DNA from: Thermoproteota archaeon
GTDB taxonomy: Archaea > Thermoproteota > Thermoprotei_A > Sulfolobales > Ignisphaeraceae
Length of the DNA stretch: 64,000 bases
Direction of reading: 5' to 3'
Assembly: GCA_030550585.1 (NCBI GenBank)
Contig: JAUQPB010000001.1
Span: 248,001-312,000, forward strand
Under the pieces are notes generated by a model. That model searched no databases, had not been told where the DNA came from, and worked only from the letters and a program-made list of their open reading frames with translations. This document shows positions 45,413-55,355 of the stretch, piece by piece (positions within the stretch are counted from its first letter, which is position 1; each line of letters begins with the position of its first letter). The position numbers were made by a program, and so were the translations under genes.

Positions 45413-46161
45413 ATTCTCACCTCAACACCTCTCTCATAGAGATATCTCTTAAGATCCATAATCCTTATAACACCATCGTGAAAAACGCCAGCGGCTAAAG
45501 CTGCATCAGCTTTGCCTGCTGTTAAAACCTCGTAGAAGTGCTCCATGCTCCCAGCCCCACCACTAGCTATGACAGGTATTGAGACGGCTTCTGAAACCCT
45601 CCTAGTCAACTCTATTTCATAGCCGATACGAGTTCCATCCCTGTCTATACTTGTTAAGAGTATTTCGCCTGCTCCAAGCCTCTCCACAGTCTTAGCCCAT
45701 TCTATCGCATCTAGACCAGTATCAACGGTAGCTGACTTCACAAAAACTATATATCTGCCCCCAATCTTTTTCGCATCTATTGCTACAACAATCGACTGAG
45801 AACCGAACTCATCACTAGCCACTTTAATCAAATCCGGGTTTTCAACAGCAGCTGTATTGATACTCACCTTATCGGCACCGCTTGAGAGAGCACTTGAAAT
45901 GTCGTCAAGCGATCTTATGCCTCCTCCAACTGTCAATGGTATGGATACCACGCTTGCCGTGTCTCTAACAACTCTAAACAGCGTTGCTCTATTCTCGAGA
46001 GAAGCTGAAATATCTAAGAAGACTATTTCGTCTGCACCCTCCTCCTCATATCTAGCAGCAAGCTCTACAGGATCGCCCTTATCTCTTAGATTGACGAAGT
46101 TAACTCCTTTAACAACTCTACCATTTTTAACATCTAGACATGGAATTATCCTCTTAATCAC
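45409..46161 (-). CDS. hisF: Imidazole glycerol phosphate synthase, cyclase subunit (250 aa)
   Basis: A TIM barrel with [17 protein letters not shown], the acid-base D residues (the first in CLDVK, the second in [13 protein letters not shown]), and phosphate sites VGGGIRS and [10 protein letters not shown]. With HisH it forms the imidazole ring and AICAR. It overlaps hisD and hisB by 4 bases. Confidence 0.94.
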   Translation of the reverse strand: MIKRIIPCLDVKNGRVVKGVNFVNLRDKGDPVELAARYEEEGADEIVFLDISASLENRATLFRVVRDTASVVSIPLTVGGGIRSLDDISSALSSGADKVSINTAAVENPDLIKVASDEFGSQSIVVAIDAKKIGGRYIVFVKSATVDTGLDAIEWAKTVERLGAGEILLTSIDRDGTRIGYEIELTRRVSEAVSIPVIASGGAGSMEHFYEVLTAGKADAALAAGVFHDGVIRIMDLKRYLYERGVEVRI

Positions 46162-46742
46162 CTTAAAACACCCTTCAAACTCCTTACACCAGACCCAACA
46201 ATTCTTGTCGAGTCATATAACGCCATTCCAAGACCTTTGAAAACGGCTTCAACGACGTGATGATCATTGAAACCCCTTAGCTTGACAACATGAATTGTTA
46301 TACCAGCCCTCTTAGCTAGCGAATCTATAAAGTGCTGAACATTCTCAAGGGAAAGCCCGCCTATAGCCTCTCTCGAGAAGCTTAGATCTATAAATGCCCC
46401 ACCCCTACCAGAGATGTCAACAGCTATAAGAACTAGTGCGTCATCCATTGGCACGATCTGGTGGGAAAACCTCTTTATACCCACTCTATCACCTAGGCAC
46501 TTTTCTAGCGCACTCCCAATTACAATTGCAGAGTCCTCTACAATGTGATGGTCGTCAACACTCTTCTTTTCCTCGGCATAAACCTTTGCTCTAGAGTTCA
46601 TGTAGAGGAACATTGTTTCAAGCATATGGTTGAAGAATGGTATGGGTGTTGAAATCTCAATATCTCCTGGTTCATCTAGATTAAACTCAACAGCTATTTT
46701 AGTCTCTCTGGTTTCTCTATACTCTCTACACTCTCTAGACAA
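46158..46742 (-). CDS. hisB: Imidazole glycerol-phosphate dehydratase (194 aa)
   Basis: Manganese-binding motifs are [20 protein letters not shown] and [16 protein letters not shown]. It is dehydratase only, without the phosphatase domain of enteric HisB, so a separate histidinol-phosphate phosphatase must exist outside the window. It overlaps hisF by 4 bases and hisA by 8. Confidence 0.94.
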   Translation of the reverse strand: MSRECREYRETRETKIAVEFNLDEPGDIEISTPIPFFNHMLETMFLYMNSRAKVYAEEKKSVDDHHIVEDSAIVIGSALEKCLGDRVGIKRFSHQIVPMDDALVLIAVDISGRGGAFIDLSFSREAIGGLSLENVQHFIDSLAKRAGITIHVVKLRGFNDHHVVEAVFKGLGMALYDSTRIVGSGVRSLKGVLR

Positions 46743-47430
46743 CTTTCACACCCCATAACCTGCCATTATACAAGGCCATGCCAACAATGGTATAGTCTAT
46801 GCCAAAACTCTTCAGAGTCTGTAGATCGTGTATTGTTGAAACACCACCTGCATATTCCTTTAACCCCTTCACATAGCCTACAAATTCTCCTAGCCTCATA
46901 TCAACACCTTTTTCACTACCCTCATTCTCTATGTATGTAAATAAAACTCCTCTAACATCATAATTCCTGATCTCGTTCAATGCATCACCTAGCTTCATAG
47001 CCTCTTTGCTCCATCCACCTATTCTCACGATATAGTTGTTGTCATAATCCAAGGCTATAATCACTTTATCTCCTCCCACAGCCTCTAGTATTCTTTCGAA
47101 TTCTTTTCTAGCGGTAAAGAAAATTGTTGACACAACCACAGCTGAGGCCCCATACGACAAAAGAGTTGATGCTTTATCTACAGACCTTACACCACCTCCA
47201 ACCTGAATCCACTTAAAACCTATGCCGCATAACCCCTTTACAGTAGGTTCATTAGAGCCCGCACCTTCTGCTGCATCGAGATCGACAACATGCAGATATT
47301 CGTAGCCCGCTTCATATAGCTTAGTAGCGATTTTTAATGGATCTCCAAGAAAGAGACCAGTTCCCCTAACACCTCTAACTCTTTTAACAGCACTACCACC
47401 ACTCAAATCGATGCTTGGCATGACTATCAT
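46735..47430 (-). CDS. hisA: ProFAR isomerase (231 aa)
   Basis: A TIM barrel with start MPSIDLSGGSAVK (first catalytic D), VVDLDAAEG, VGGGVRSVDKA and a C-terminal AGGVSTIHDL. It opens the ribose of ProFAR. It overlaps hisG by 4 bases. TrpF-like dual use cannot be judged from sequence. Confidence 0.92.
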   Translation of the reverse strand: MIVMPSIDLSGGSAVKRVRGVRGTGLFLGDPLKIATKLYEAGYEYLHVVDLDAAEGAGSNEPTVKGLCGIGFKWIQVGGGVRSVDKASTLLSYGASAVVVSTIFFTARKEFERILEAVGGDKVIIALDYDNNYIVRIGGWSKEAMKLGDALNEIRNYDVRGVLFTYIENEGSEKGVDMRLGEFVGYVKGLKEYAGGVSTIHDLQTLKSFGIDYTIVGMALYNGRLWGVKVV

Positions 47431-48293
47431 CTAATCACCTTTTCAATGTCTACTACCACTATATCCCTAGCACCAAGATCTAGCACCTTTGACACAACCT
47501 CTGGAATCTCATCCTCGTTAACAACAGTTATAACCTCCCACACATTACCCTTGCTCAACCGCGTAACAGCTGGTGCAAGCATTGCAGGCAAGACCTTCAA
47601 AACCTTGTCCAAGCTCTCATCAGGAACGTTCATGAATAGCATCTTCTTGTTCTTACCCTCTATAACCCCTCTGAACAATGTTACAACGAGTTTAATCATA
47701 TCGGCATCTTTACTTGACTTCCAGTCTCTCCTAGCGATAACAACCGCCTGAGTCTCTAGAACAACATCTATGGGCTCCAAACCATGTATTCTCAATGTGG
47801 TGCCAGTACTCATAACATCTATAACAGCATCAGCAGCTCCAAGATATGGCATAACCTCTGCCGCACCACTTATTTTAACTATCCTAGCTTTCAAATTCTT
47901 TGAATTTGCATATCTTAATGCAATGTTATAGTATTTTGTCGCTATTCTAATTTCTCTACCACTTTTAGCAATATCCTCCACACTTTCCACGCCCCAGCTC
48001 CGTGGAACCGCAAACACTATCTTTGCTTTTCCAAAATCTAACTCTAAAACCTCATCAACTTCAACACCACTTTCAACAACATAGTCATGCCCTGTTATAC
48101 CTATTGAGGCTCCGCCGCCTTCGATAATGTATGGAATGTCCTCTGGTCTCACCATTATAACCTCAACATTCTTCCAATTCGTTGGCACAATCAACGCCCT
48201 TTCATCAGCTGATAACAATTTAATTCCTGCGGCATTAAGCAATTCAATTACAGGTTGCTGTAGCCTCCCCTTATTTGGAATGGCTATTCTCAT
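47427..48293 (-). CDS. hisG: ATP phosphoribosyltransferase, long form (288 aa)
   Basis: The catalytic part has AIPNKGRLQQPVIELL, GITGHDYV, RIATKYYNIALRYA and the PRPP loop DAVIDVMSTGTTLR. The last ~75 residues form the ACT-like histidine-binding domain of long HisG, so feedback inhibition by histidine is expected and no HisZ is needed. This is the first reaction of the pathway. It overlaps hisC and hisA by 4 bases. Confidence 0.93.
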   Translation of the reverse strand: MRIAIPNKGRLQQPVIELLNAAGIKLLSADERALIVPTNWKNVEVIMVRPEDIPYIIEGGGASIGITGHDYVVESGVEVDEVLELDFGKAKIVFAVPRSWGVESVEDIAKSGREIRIATKYYNIALRYANSKNLKARIVKISGAAEVMPYLGAADAVIDVMSTGTTLRIHGLEPIDVVLETQAVVIARRDWKSSKDADMIKLVVTLFRGVIEGKNKKMLFMNVPDESLDKVLKVLPAMLAPAVTRLSKGNVWEVITVVNEDEIPEVVSKVLDLGARDIVVVDIEKVIR

Positions 48294-49303
48294 GCAAGCT
48301 CCCTCAGCGACTCTATGAAGAGTTTAACCGAGTCTTCGTTTCCTATGCTAACTCTGTATAAGTCTTGTGCAATCCTCTTAATTGCTATACCAAACTTTTT
48401 TAGATGACTATCAAGCCTTCTATCATCCCTTATTAGCAGGAAGTTTGCATAGCTTCTATAAACCTTGAAGCCCATCCTCTTCAACTCCGAATACAGGTAA
48501 TCTCGAAGCTGCTTAATCTTCTCAATTATTTTTAAGTGGTAATCCAAATTCTCGAGAGCTGCTATGCCAGCTGCAAGAGATGGTGTTGGTATGTCGAATG
48601 GTGTTAAAACCTTTGTAACACTATCTATAACACTCTTGTCTGCTATTATATAGCCCAGCCTGAAGCCAGCTAGGCAAAATGCTTTGCTCATGCTTCGCAC
48701 AACAATAACATTTGGATACTCGTTTACATATCTAGCTACACTATATCCGCTAAACTCATAGTATGTCTCATCAACTATTACAAAACCCTTTGTGTTTAGT
48801 GCTATAGCCTCTAGGATTTTTCTATCCCCTTTTATAATAGCGTTTCCAGTTGGATTGTTTGGATCCACAAGCACAACTAGGTGTGCATTCTTTGCCAGTT
48901 CAATTAGAAGATTCATGTCAACTGTCCATTCATCATCATTTTCCTGCAGAGGTACTGTCACCATGTCTAGACCCATAAACCTGGCATAAACCTCTATCAT
49001 ACTGAAGGTGGGCTTGACAGAAAGTATTGCGTCGCCAGGGTCTGCAAGAGCCATGAAAAGCGTTCTCAAAGCGTTATCGGCACCTAGAAATGGATACACA
49101 TTGTCAATGCTTACTTTATTGTATTCTGCTAGCAAGAGCCTAAATCGATTAAACATGTGTAAATTTGGATAGTAATTACATTGACTTAATGTAGATGTAA
49201 CAGCTTTTATAATGTGTTCAGGAGGATTATATAAACACTCATTTAGATGCATTCTGTAGGGCTCTTCAGCCTCCTCATATCTATAGTTTTGAGATTCTAG
49301 CAC
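48290..49303 (-). CDS. hisC: Histidinol-phosphate aminotransferase (337 aa)
   Basis: A PLP fold type I enzyme with MHLNECLYNPPEHI, LGADNALRTLF, PNNPTGNAI, VDETYYEFSG and the PLP lysine in VRSMSKAFCLAGFRLGY. It starts at GTG 49303 and is the first gene of the operon. Its start almost coincides with the predicted transcript start, so the message is probably leaderless. Confidence 0.92.
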   Translation of the reverse strand: MLESQNYRYEEAEEPYRMHLNECLYNPPEHIIKAVTSTLSQCNYYPNLHMFNRFRLLLAEYNKVSIDNVYPFLGADNALRTLFMALADPGDAILSVKPTFSMIEVYARFMGLDMVTVPLQENDDEWTVDMNLLIELAKNAHLVVLVDPNNPTGNAIIKGDRKILEAIALNTKGFVIVDETYYEFSGYSVARYVNEYPNVIVVRSMSKAFCLAGFRLGYIIADKSVIDSVTKVLTPFDIPTPSLAAGIAALENLDYHLKIIEKIKQLRDYLYSELKRMGFKVYRSYANFLLIRDDRRLDSHLKKFGIAIKRIAQDLYRVSIGNEDSVKLFIESLRELA

Positions 49304-49327
49304 CCTCTTTTTTAGCCTTCCAATTAC

Positions 49328-49340
49328 ATCTATATATGCA
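49328..49340 (-). promoter_or_regulatory. TATA box of the his operon
   Basis: CATATATAG on the minus strand lies 27-35 bases before the hisC GTG, the spacing expected when transcription begins at the start codon itself. The nine his genes downstream overlap or touch, so this is the only promoter needed. Confidence 0.6.
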
Positions 49341-49469
49341 ATCTAAGATCCCTTCAATCAACTTTCTAACCAATAGTATTTGCCGCAATTTAAAAGCTTA
49401 TCACCATATCAGTTTTGATTAGAATAAAAGTATATATTTTTAGAAAGGTTATACATTTTCTGTGAGAAA

Positions 49470-49760
49470 ATGTCTTCTAAAGAACTATCACGTGAAGAAT
49501 TAATAGATATTATACTTGCTAACAACATGCTTGAACAATTTGTGGAGTGGCTTAGGCTAAGGGGTGTAGATAATGATATTATATCCCTAAGAGATATAGA
49601 CCGTAGATATTTATATGAATTTGCTATTGAGAAGAAACTGCTTATAGAGGGAGATGATGCTGGTCAGGATTATAAGGATGCTGATCAGGATTTTGAGGAT
49701 TTGTTGAAAAAGAAGATTGCACTAAGCTTAAAGCCCAGGAAAATCAGGAGAAAAACTTGA
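49470..49760 (+). CDS. Small acidic-then-basic protein of unknown function (96 aa)
   Basis: A helical N-terminal two thirds (REELIDIILANNMLEQFVEWLRLRGV) leads through an acidic stretch (GDDAGQDYKDADQDFEDL) to a basic tail (LKPRKIRRKT). A TATA-like AGTATATATTTTT at ~49427-49439 gives a short leader. No family is recognised. It is divergent from the his operon and alone. It is probably a real backbone gene by its codon pattern. Confidence 0.55.
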   Translation: MSSKELSREELIDIILANNMLEQFVEWLRLRGVDNDIISLRDIDRRYLYEFAIEKKLLIEGDDAGQDYKDADQDFEDLLKKKIALSLKPRKIRRKT

Positions 49761-49823
49761 ACTAGCCTCACCTCTTCTCAAGATCCTGTTTTTTAAATTA
49801 TAGCTAAATATTATCAAATAGTT

Positions 49824-50072
49824 TTATGTGCTCTTGTAGAACCTTGCATAATGTGCATATATATCACGAGGAACAATGGTAATGGCGTTTGTCGGGCATT
49901 TAACTATACATGCTCTACATCCAACACAGGCATCTGGGTTTACAGGCACAGATTTTTTGTTTATAATTGCAAATACCTTGTTGGGGCATGCCACATAACA
50001 CTGAGCACATCCAATACATTTTGATGTGTCTACCTGTACCTTGTAGCCTGGCAACCGCCTATACCTCAACAA
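49824..50072 (-). CDS. Two-cluster ferredoxin-type protein (82 aa)
   Basis: Two complete C-x2-C-x2-C-x3-C-P motifs (CIGCAQCYVACP and CVGCRACIVKCP) bind two [4Fe-4S] clusters. A basic N-terminus and an aromatic C-terminal tail flank them. It overlaps the DUF362 gene by 14 bases; in many genomes the two are a single fused protein, so here they act as a complex in electron transfer. Confidence 0.88.
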   Translation of the reverse strand: MLRYRRLPGYKVQVDTSKCIGCAQCYVACPNKVFAIINKKSVPVNPDACVGCRACIVKCPTNAITIVPRDIYAHYARFYKST

Positions 50073-50994
50073 TCTCGTATTCTATGTTTCCAAGGCCTTT
50101 TTTATAGGCAGCTTCTACTTGGATGTACGGATCTTTGCCGTGTATCACAAGGAATTTGTTGTCCCCCGGCTTTAAGCCAGCTTTCTCTCCTATTGATCCT
50201 GGTACAACAGGAGCGTTATTTATTAAATCGAGTGTTGCTTTCTCTAGTGCCACAATATCCTCTGATGCTAATATCCCTATATCTGGGACTATCGGGATAT
50301 CGGACCAAGGTGCACAATCACATGTTGGCTGGACATCAAGCACATAGTTAATGTGAAAAACCTTGTTCGGTTTGTTTAAGATCACTCCATGAACCGCATC
50401 AGCTAAGCCTTCTTGGAATGCTCTGCCAATCTGATCCTCCTTCTCCAGATTGTGTATAGCCGATCTTGTGTTGGGACCTGTGCACCCCATAGCAATATTC
50501 TTTATGGCCCCTCCGTAACCAGATGATGGATGCCCCTTCGAATGTGCAAAGTTTATCAGCACATCTGCGTAGTAAACAGCTGAGCCAACCTCTATCTCTG
50601 GCACCCTCAAAGGATTTGGTACACGAACCTTTATCAGATCTGTTTCCTTTATACCGGAAACAGGCAATGCAATTGCTCCTAGAGTCTCATAGTTGTAGCC
50701 ATTCTCTAGACCAACTAAGATATGCTTTAATCCCCACGTATCTGTAATGAATGGTATTCCACCAAGCTTTTTAACATAGTCAACCAATATCCTCACAAAT
50801 ATCGGTCTAATTGTTCTATACCCGCCATGATCCATATCACCTACATGAATCTTTATAGCTACTATGTATCCTGGTTGAATCATGTTTTTTAGTGTGCTAG
50901 CCTCTAGCAAGTTCATGAATCTATATGGCAGTGAAGCTGCTTTATCAAGTCTGTCGAGCTGTGCCTTGGCAAACAATACCTTTGATTTTGCCAC
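50059..50994 (-). CDS. DUF362 domain protein (311 aa)
   Basis: Typical DUF362 blocks are IKIHVGDMDHGGYRTIRPIF, TDTWGLKH, INFAHSKGHPSSGYGGAIKNIAMGC and a C-terminal CDCAPWSDIPIVPDIGILAS. The conserved cysteines and glycine-rich loop suggest cofactor or cluster binding. The function is not established; partnership with the overlapping ferredoxin suggests a redox role. Confidence 0.82.
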   Translation of the reverse strand: MAKSKVLFAKAQLDRLDKAASLPYRFMNLLEASTLKNMIQPGYIVAIKIHVGDMDHGGYRTIRPIFVRILVDYVKKLGGIPFITDTWGLKHILVGLENGYNYETLGAIALPVSGIKETDLIKVRVPNPLRVPEIEVGSAVYYADVLINFAHSKGHPSSGYGGAIKNIAMGCTGPNTRSAIHNLEKEDQIGRAFQEGLADAVHGVILNKPNKVFHINYVLDVQPTCDCAPWSDIPIVPDIGILASEDIVALEKATLDLINNAPVVPGSIGEKAGLKPGDNKFLVIHGKDPYIQVEAAYKKGLGNIEYEIVEV

Positions 50995-51080
50995 GATTTA
51001 TCACCATAATATTGTAATTGTAATTGCTTGGAACAACAGTTTTGGATTTGCTCTTATAAATTTTTGGCCTATGAATTTCT

Positions 51081-53252
51081 CTAACCTCTATTTCTCATCT
51101 TCCTCGCTTCTTCAACTATTTTCTTCCCCCATCCATCGCCAAACAACCTAACCACAAGATGCTCTTTATTTATAACATCTTCAATATTTCTAATACCATT
51201 GTTTATCATGATCCTTGCCCTTACCCTGCCAACATATCGTATTTTGACAAGCTCTAGAGCATCTTCCTTTACGCCCTGTTCAACCCTCTCAACTAACTTG
51301 AAAAGCTCTTTCGAGTGTGATTGCATATTAAGTGTGTTCGCTATTACAGCAGCTGAGTATGCTAGCCACTCCCCATTTTCTTTAATTACCCTTAGATCCC
51401 CTGCCTCTATACCATATTTCTCGATTATCCTCCTTTCTGGAACCTCATTCACCCAATCAGTTAGTATCAGCCCTATTATGGCACCCCTCACCCAATCTAT
51501 CTTACGATCTGCAAACATCTGCTCTAGCTCTTCATCAGGCAACTGTTTGGATAGTGCATAGCTTTCTATCAAGTCGTAGTAGGCTTTTCTTGCACCTCTC
51601 CCGATATTAACATCGCTGAAGTCTGGTGTCATACCAATTAGCGAGAGGTAGTAAAGCTCTGAGGCCTTCTCGACTCTTCTAAGTCCCTCAACTATTATTG
51701 CTGCTGTTAACGGGTCTATATAGAGCATTGAGGTCACAGTCCCTAACTTGGTTGCCTCATATAAGCTGGTATTTGCAATCCTTCTGCTTCTAACCATATT
51801 GAGCTCCTCTAACAACTCTAAAATCTTAGATATCTTCTTACTGAGGATATCCCTGCCCATCTTCATAGCGGCAAAGGTATTGGAGAAGAAAACCATTATG
51901 TCATTCAACGTGCTGGCCTCTCCAGAGGCTATAACAGCTAGGACATGTCTTCTCAAAGCCGATTCGCTTAGCAATGTAGAGTTTATTGGTTCTGGAATAC
52001 CCCTTATGTAGTACTCAGCCTCCTTAACATTTCTAATATCCTTAGCCACGATAACAATCCCATAGGGGTCGTACTGGGGTCTCCCAGCTCTTCCAGCAAG
52101 CTGTTTATACTCTAAAACACTTATCTTTTCTCTTCTACCTCCACTATAGTAATAGGAGTTTATTATCACAACACGTGCAGGTAGGTTAACCCCCATTGCA
52201 AGTGTTGGTGTTGCAGACAGGTATTTAATTATCCTATCTCTGAAAGCTTTTTCAATAACTCTCCTTGCCTCGGGGGTCAAACCAGCATGATGATAAGAGA
52301 CACCACATCTTATTAGATGCTCAAGCTTCTCATATTCGAAGTCTGGAAGCTCTGTTTTCATTTCCTGGACTAGCAATTCCAGCCTCTTTTTATCATCACT
52401 ATTTAAGTAGTTGCATACAACATCCTTGTACTCTTCAGCCAGCTCTTCAACACCTTTCCTAGAATACTTGAACTCCAGAACATTGAACCCCTCCTTAACG
52501 GCTCTCTCAATCCAATACCGCGTAACATCATCGACCATTACAGGGGATCCGCCATTTAATTCCTTTGGAAAGAACATTACAAAAGAGCCGTCACCTGCTT
52601 TATATGTTGGCACCTCATATAGTTGCACTGGCCTCCAAGATGATTTGACAAGCTTGGCATTTAACCATGTTGCGATCTCATCAGGATTTCCAATGGTTGC
52701 TGAAAGCCCTATCACTTGAATTCCTAGGATCTTAGCCCTGGTCGCTATCATCTCAACTATATGCCCTCTACTTTCATCACCAAGCATATGAAGCTCGTCA
52801 ATGACTATCACACCCACATTCTTTATCCATGGTGGCCTCCTCCTCAGAATAGAGTCTAGCCTCTCATATGTTGCAACAATTATGTCGTATTGGCCAAGCC
52901 TCTTCACCTCCTCTTCAGTAACCTCGTAATCCCCCATCGATATAGCTACCTTCGCACCATATTTCTCCCAGAAGGAAAACTCTGTATATTTCTCGTAGGC
53001 AAGGGCCTTCAAAGGCGTTGTATATATACCCTTAAAACCATTCAAAAAAGCATTCACAAGAGCTATCTCGCCAATCAACGTCTTACCACTTGCCGTAGGA
53101 GCGCACACAACAATGTTACCTCCTCTTAGGAACCCCGTTTTCAAGGCCTCTACCTGGGGAGGTGTGAAACCCAAGTACCCCTTCTCCTTCAAACCATCAA
53201 TTATAATATCTCTAAGCACATTTCTATAATCATCTAATGTTGATGCTTCCAA
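51081..53252 (-). CDS. Hel308-like Ski2-family DNA helicase (723 aa)
   Basis: SF2 motifs in order: Q-like GFTPPQVEAL, Walker A APTASGKT (51-58), Ia TTPLKALAYEK, II VIDELHML, III GLSATIGNP, IV-V region HHAGLTPEARRVIE and TPTLAMGVNLPAR, and VI QLAGRAGRPQYDPYG. A winged helix, ratchet domain and a C-terminal helix-hairpin-helix (RYVGRVRARIMINNGIRNIEDV) complete the Hel308 layout. It unwinds lagging strands at stalled forks. The length is normal for the family. Confidence 0.88.
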   Translation of the reverse strand: MEASTLDDYRNVLRDIIIDGLKEKGYLGFTPPQVEALKTGFLRGGNIVVCAPTASGKTLIGEIALVNAFLNGFKGIYTTPLKALAYEKYTEFSFWEKYGAKVAISMGDYEVTEEEVKRLGQYDIIVATYERLDSILRRRPPWIKNVGVIVIDELHMLGDESRGHIVEMIATRAKILGIQVIGLSATIGNPDEIATWLNAKLVKSSWRPVQLYEVPTYKAGDGSFVMFFPKELNGGSPVMVDDVTRYWIERAVKEGFNVLEFKYSRKGVEELAEEYKDVVCNYLNSDDKKRLELLVQEMKTELPDFEYEKLEHLIRCGVSYHHAGLTPEARRVIEKAFRDRIIKYLSATPTLAMGVNLPARVVIINSYYYSGGRREKISVLEYKQLAGRAGRPQYDPYGIVIVAKDIRNVKEAEYYIRGIPEPINSTLLSESALRRHVLAVIASGEASTLNDIMVFFSNTFAAMKMGRDILSKKISKILELLEELNMVRSRRIANTSLYEATKLGTVTSMLYIDPLTAAIIVEGLRRVEKASELYYLSLIGMTPDFSDVNIGRGARKAYYDLIESYALSKQLPDEELEQMFADRKIDWVRGAIIGLILTDWVNEVPERRIIEKYGIEAGDLRVIKENGEWLAYSAAVIANTLNMQSHSKELFKLVERVEQGVKEDALELVKIRYVGRVRARIMINNGIRNIEDVINKEHLVVRLFGDGWGKKIVEEARKMRNRG

Positions 53253-53375
53253 AACAAGTCCCTTTTAATGTCCAATAAATATACTTTTGATATCTGATAA
53301 ACTTATTAACTGTTCCTTATAAAAAGCTATCAAAATACTAAAATCATTGATCATTATATCAAGCGGATGTAGTGT

Positions 53376-54923
53376 ATGAGAATAGTATATAAGATTGTTG
53401 TTGTGTTGATGGCATTACTCGTAGCATCTTTTGCACTTATGTACTTTATTCATGTAGGATATGATCAAATAGGTTCTGAAATAGCTAGGGAATGGTGTAA
53501 CGAAAAAGGTTTGAATGTATTTAACGATGCTCTATGTATAGACGAGCTCAATTCAATGCATAGTATTATATCACAGGGTTTAACCTTGGCTCTATTCTTT
53601 TTTGTGATAGCATTAACTGTTATTAGCATGGAGTGGCGAACAGGAGCAGCTATACTTGCGGCCATGCCCCTGCTAATTCTTGGCATAGTCCCACCGCAGT
53701 ATCTGATAAACGCTGTTTCATGGGATCTCATACTATTTCTGATTGGATCGATGACCCTAAGCGGAATTTTGAGAGAGCTTGGAGTATTTCGATACCTGGC
53801 TCTAAGAATTGTAGAGGTCTCTAGGGACAGGCCTGTTGTTTTATTGGTTCTAATATCGCTTATGGCATTTATCCTATCTGCTGTTTTGGGTGAGGTAACA
53901 AGCATAATATATGTTACCATGCTTATACTTGAAATAGGTGCGATAATCCATCTAGACGTCACACCACTGATAGTACTATCTGTCTTGGCTACAAACACAG
54001 GCAGTGTTGCACTACCTATAGGCAATCCTATTGGCGTTTACCTCCTATTCAAAACAGGTATGAGTGTTACACAATTCATCAGAAATGCTTTTCCGCTTGC
54101 CATCATAGATCTTATGGTGCTGCTAATAGCCATAATGCTTATTGAGAAATCTATAGTGAGTGAATTGAAAAAGAGGCTGGGGGAATCAAAACATAGAATA
54201 GAGGCTTATATATCACACCATAGAATAGAGTTGGGCGACAACAACGTTGTGAATCACATGCCTAAAAGAATTATTCTAGGTTTGGTAATACTAAGCCTGT
54301 TTATATTAACAGTTGCTTTAAATGATTTTATTGTTGAGTCCTTGTCAAACATTTTCAGGACATACATAGAGCCACATGCCTTTCTATCCTTTATTCCGTA
54401 TATATACATAGTAGTAGCCTTGCTAACTGCTATCCCATTAGTCGAAGTTTCAAAGTTTGTTGAAAGGTCTGTTGAATGGCCTTCTCTACTCTTCTTCATA
54501 TTCCTGTTCATGTTTGGCTACATGCTTACATACACTGGTGTGATGGCCAAGCTTGCCTATGCTTTCTCACGTTTAAGCACTGTCCCAATAACACTTCTAT
54601 CTATAATGTTGTTTTCGTCAAGCCTACTCAGCTCTGTACTCGACAATCTCTCTGTCATAGTAGCGTTTACACCTATAGCAATGACCTTCAATAACATAGG
54701 GCTTATCGGTAATTCAATATACTTCGCATTGCTTTTTGGAGGTGTTTTTGGCGGAAACTACACACCTGTAGGGTCTACAGCTAACATAATTGCTGTTTCC
54801 CTAGCTGAAAAGAGAAAAATCAAGATCTCGTGGGGAAGGTGGCTCAGGATAGCCTTAATTACGACAACACTTCAAATTTTGGTTGCGCTTGCATGGCTCT
54901 ATATAATTAGCTATGTGCTATAG
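53376..54923 (+). CDS. ArsB/NhaD-type ion transporter (515 aa)
   Basis: There are about eleven membrane helices in two halves, each with a hairpin-type motif: ATNTGSVALPIGNPIGVYLLF in the first half and FGGNYTPVGSTANIIAVSL in the second. These N-P-G rich motifs are diagnostic of the ion transporter superfamily (ArsB, NhaD, citrate and SLC13-like carriers). The substrate cannot be fixed: arsenite, Na+/H+ or a dicarboxylate. An N-terminal helix and a ~40-residue outer loop precede the core. Its stop overlaps the next convergent gene by 6 bases. Confidence 0.8.
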   Translation: MRIVYKIVVVLMALLVASFALMYFIHVGYDQIGSEIAREWCNEKGLNVFNDALCIDELNSMHSIISQGLTLALFFFVIALTVISMEWRTGAAILAAMPLLILGIVPPQYLINAVSWDLILFLIGSMTLSGILRELGVFRYLALRIVEVSRDRPVVLLVLISLMAFILSAVLGEVTSIIYVTMLILEIGAIIHLDVTPLIVLSVLATNTGSVALPIGNPIGVYLLFKTGMSVTQFIRNAFPLAIIDLMVLLIAIMLIEKSIVSELKKRLGESKHRIEAYISHHRIELGDNNVVNHMPKRIILGLVILSLFILTVALNDFIVESLSNIFRTYIEPHAFLSFIPYIYIVVALLTAIPLVEVSKFVERSVEWPSLLFFIFLFMFGYMLTYTGVMAKLAYAFSRLSTVPITLLSIMLFSSSLLSSVLDNLSVIVAFTPIAMTFNNIGLIGNSIYFALLFGGVFGGNYTPVGSTANIIAVSLAEKRKIKISWGRWLRIALITTTLQILVALAWLYIISYVL

Positions 54924-55355
54924 GTGATAGTCTACAGCTTTTTGCTGTGCCTGCTGTGGTTGTGGTTGTTGTGGCGGCTGTACTGGTGGTGGCAACCCCA
55001 TTTCTCTTGAAAGTAGCGAGATTATTGGTAGGGTATAGCTGTAGACAGCCATTATTAGTGGATATGGTATACTGCCCTTCTGAAACTCTTCGCTAAGCAT
55101 TTTAGCCTCATCAGCATTTATAGGCGAGACCATTACAACCCCCTTCAAATCTATTGATGCCACTGGAGGGCTGCAGTCGATTTTTATCACAAAGCCAAAT
55201 ACATAGTTATTGTCTCTCTTCTCTGGCTTTCCAAACATTATATTCATGTTTATGTTTAGCTGTGGCACAGGCTCTAGACTGTATCTCTCTGCCCTCACAC
55301 TATCTATCCTAAAACCTAGATTGGGCAACACCTTCACCTCATCTACCACTTGCAA
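54918..55355 (-). CDS. SecB-like fold protein (145 aa)
   Basis: The layout is beta strands (LNINMNIMFGKPEK, YVFGFVIKIDC, IDLKGVVMVSP) followed by a helix with IPYPLIMAVYSYTLPIISLLSREMG and the short segment LPPPVQPP, then a Q/P-rich tail. The P-Y...helix...G-x-P-P ending resembles the SecB chaperone family, of which a few archaeal members are known. The link is by pattern only. It overlaps the upstream gene (55339-55355), so the two form a pair. Confidence 0.5.
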   Translation of the reverse strand: MQVVDEVKVLPNLGFRIDSVRAERYSLEPVPQLNINMNIMFGKPEKRDNNYVFGFVIKIDCSPPVASIDLKGVVMVSPINADEAKMLSEEFQKGSIPYPLIMAVYSYTLPIISLLSREMGLPPPVQPPQQPQPQQAQQKAVDYHL

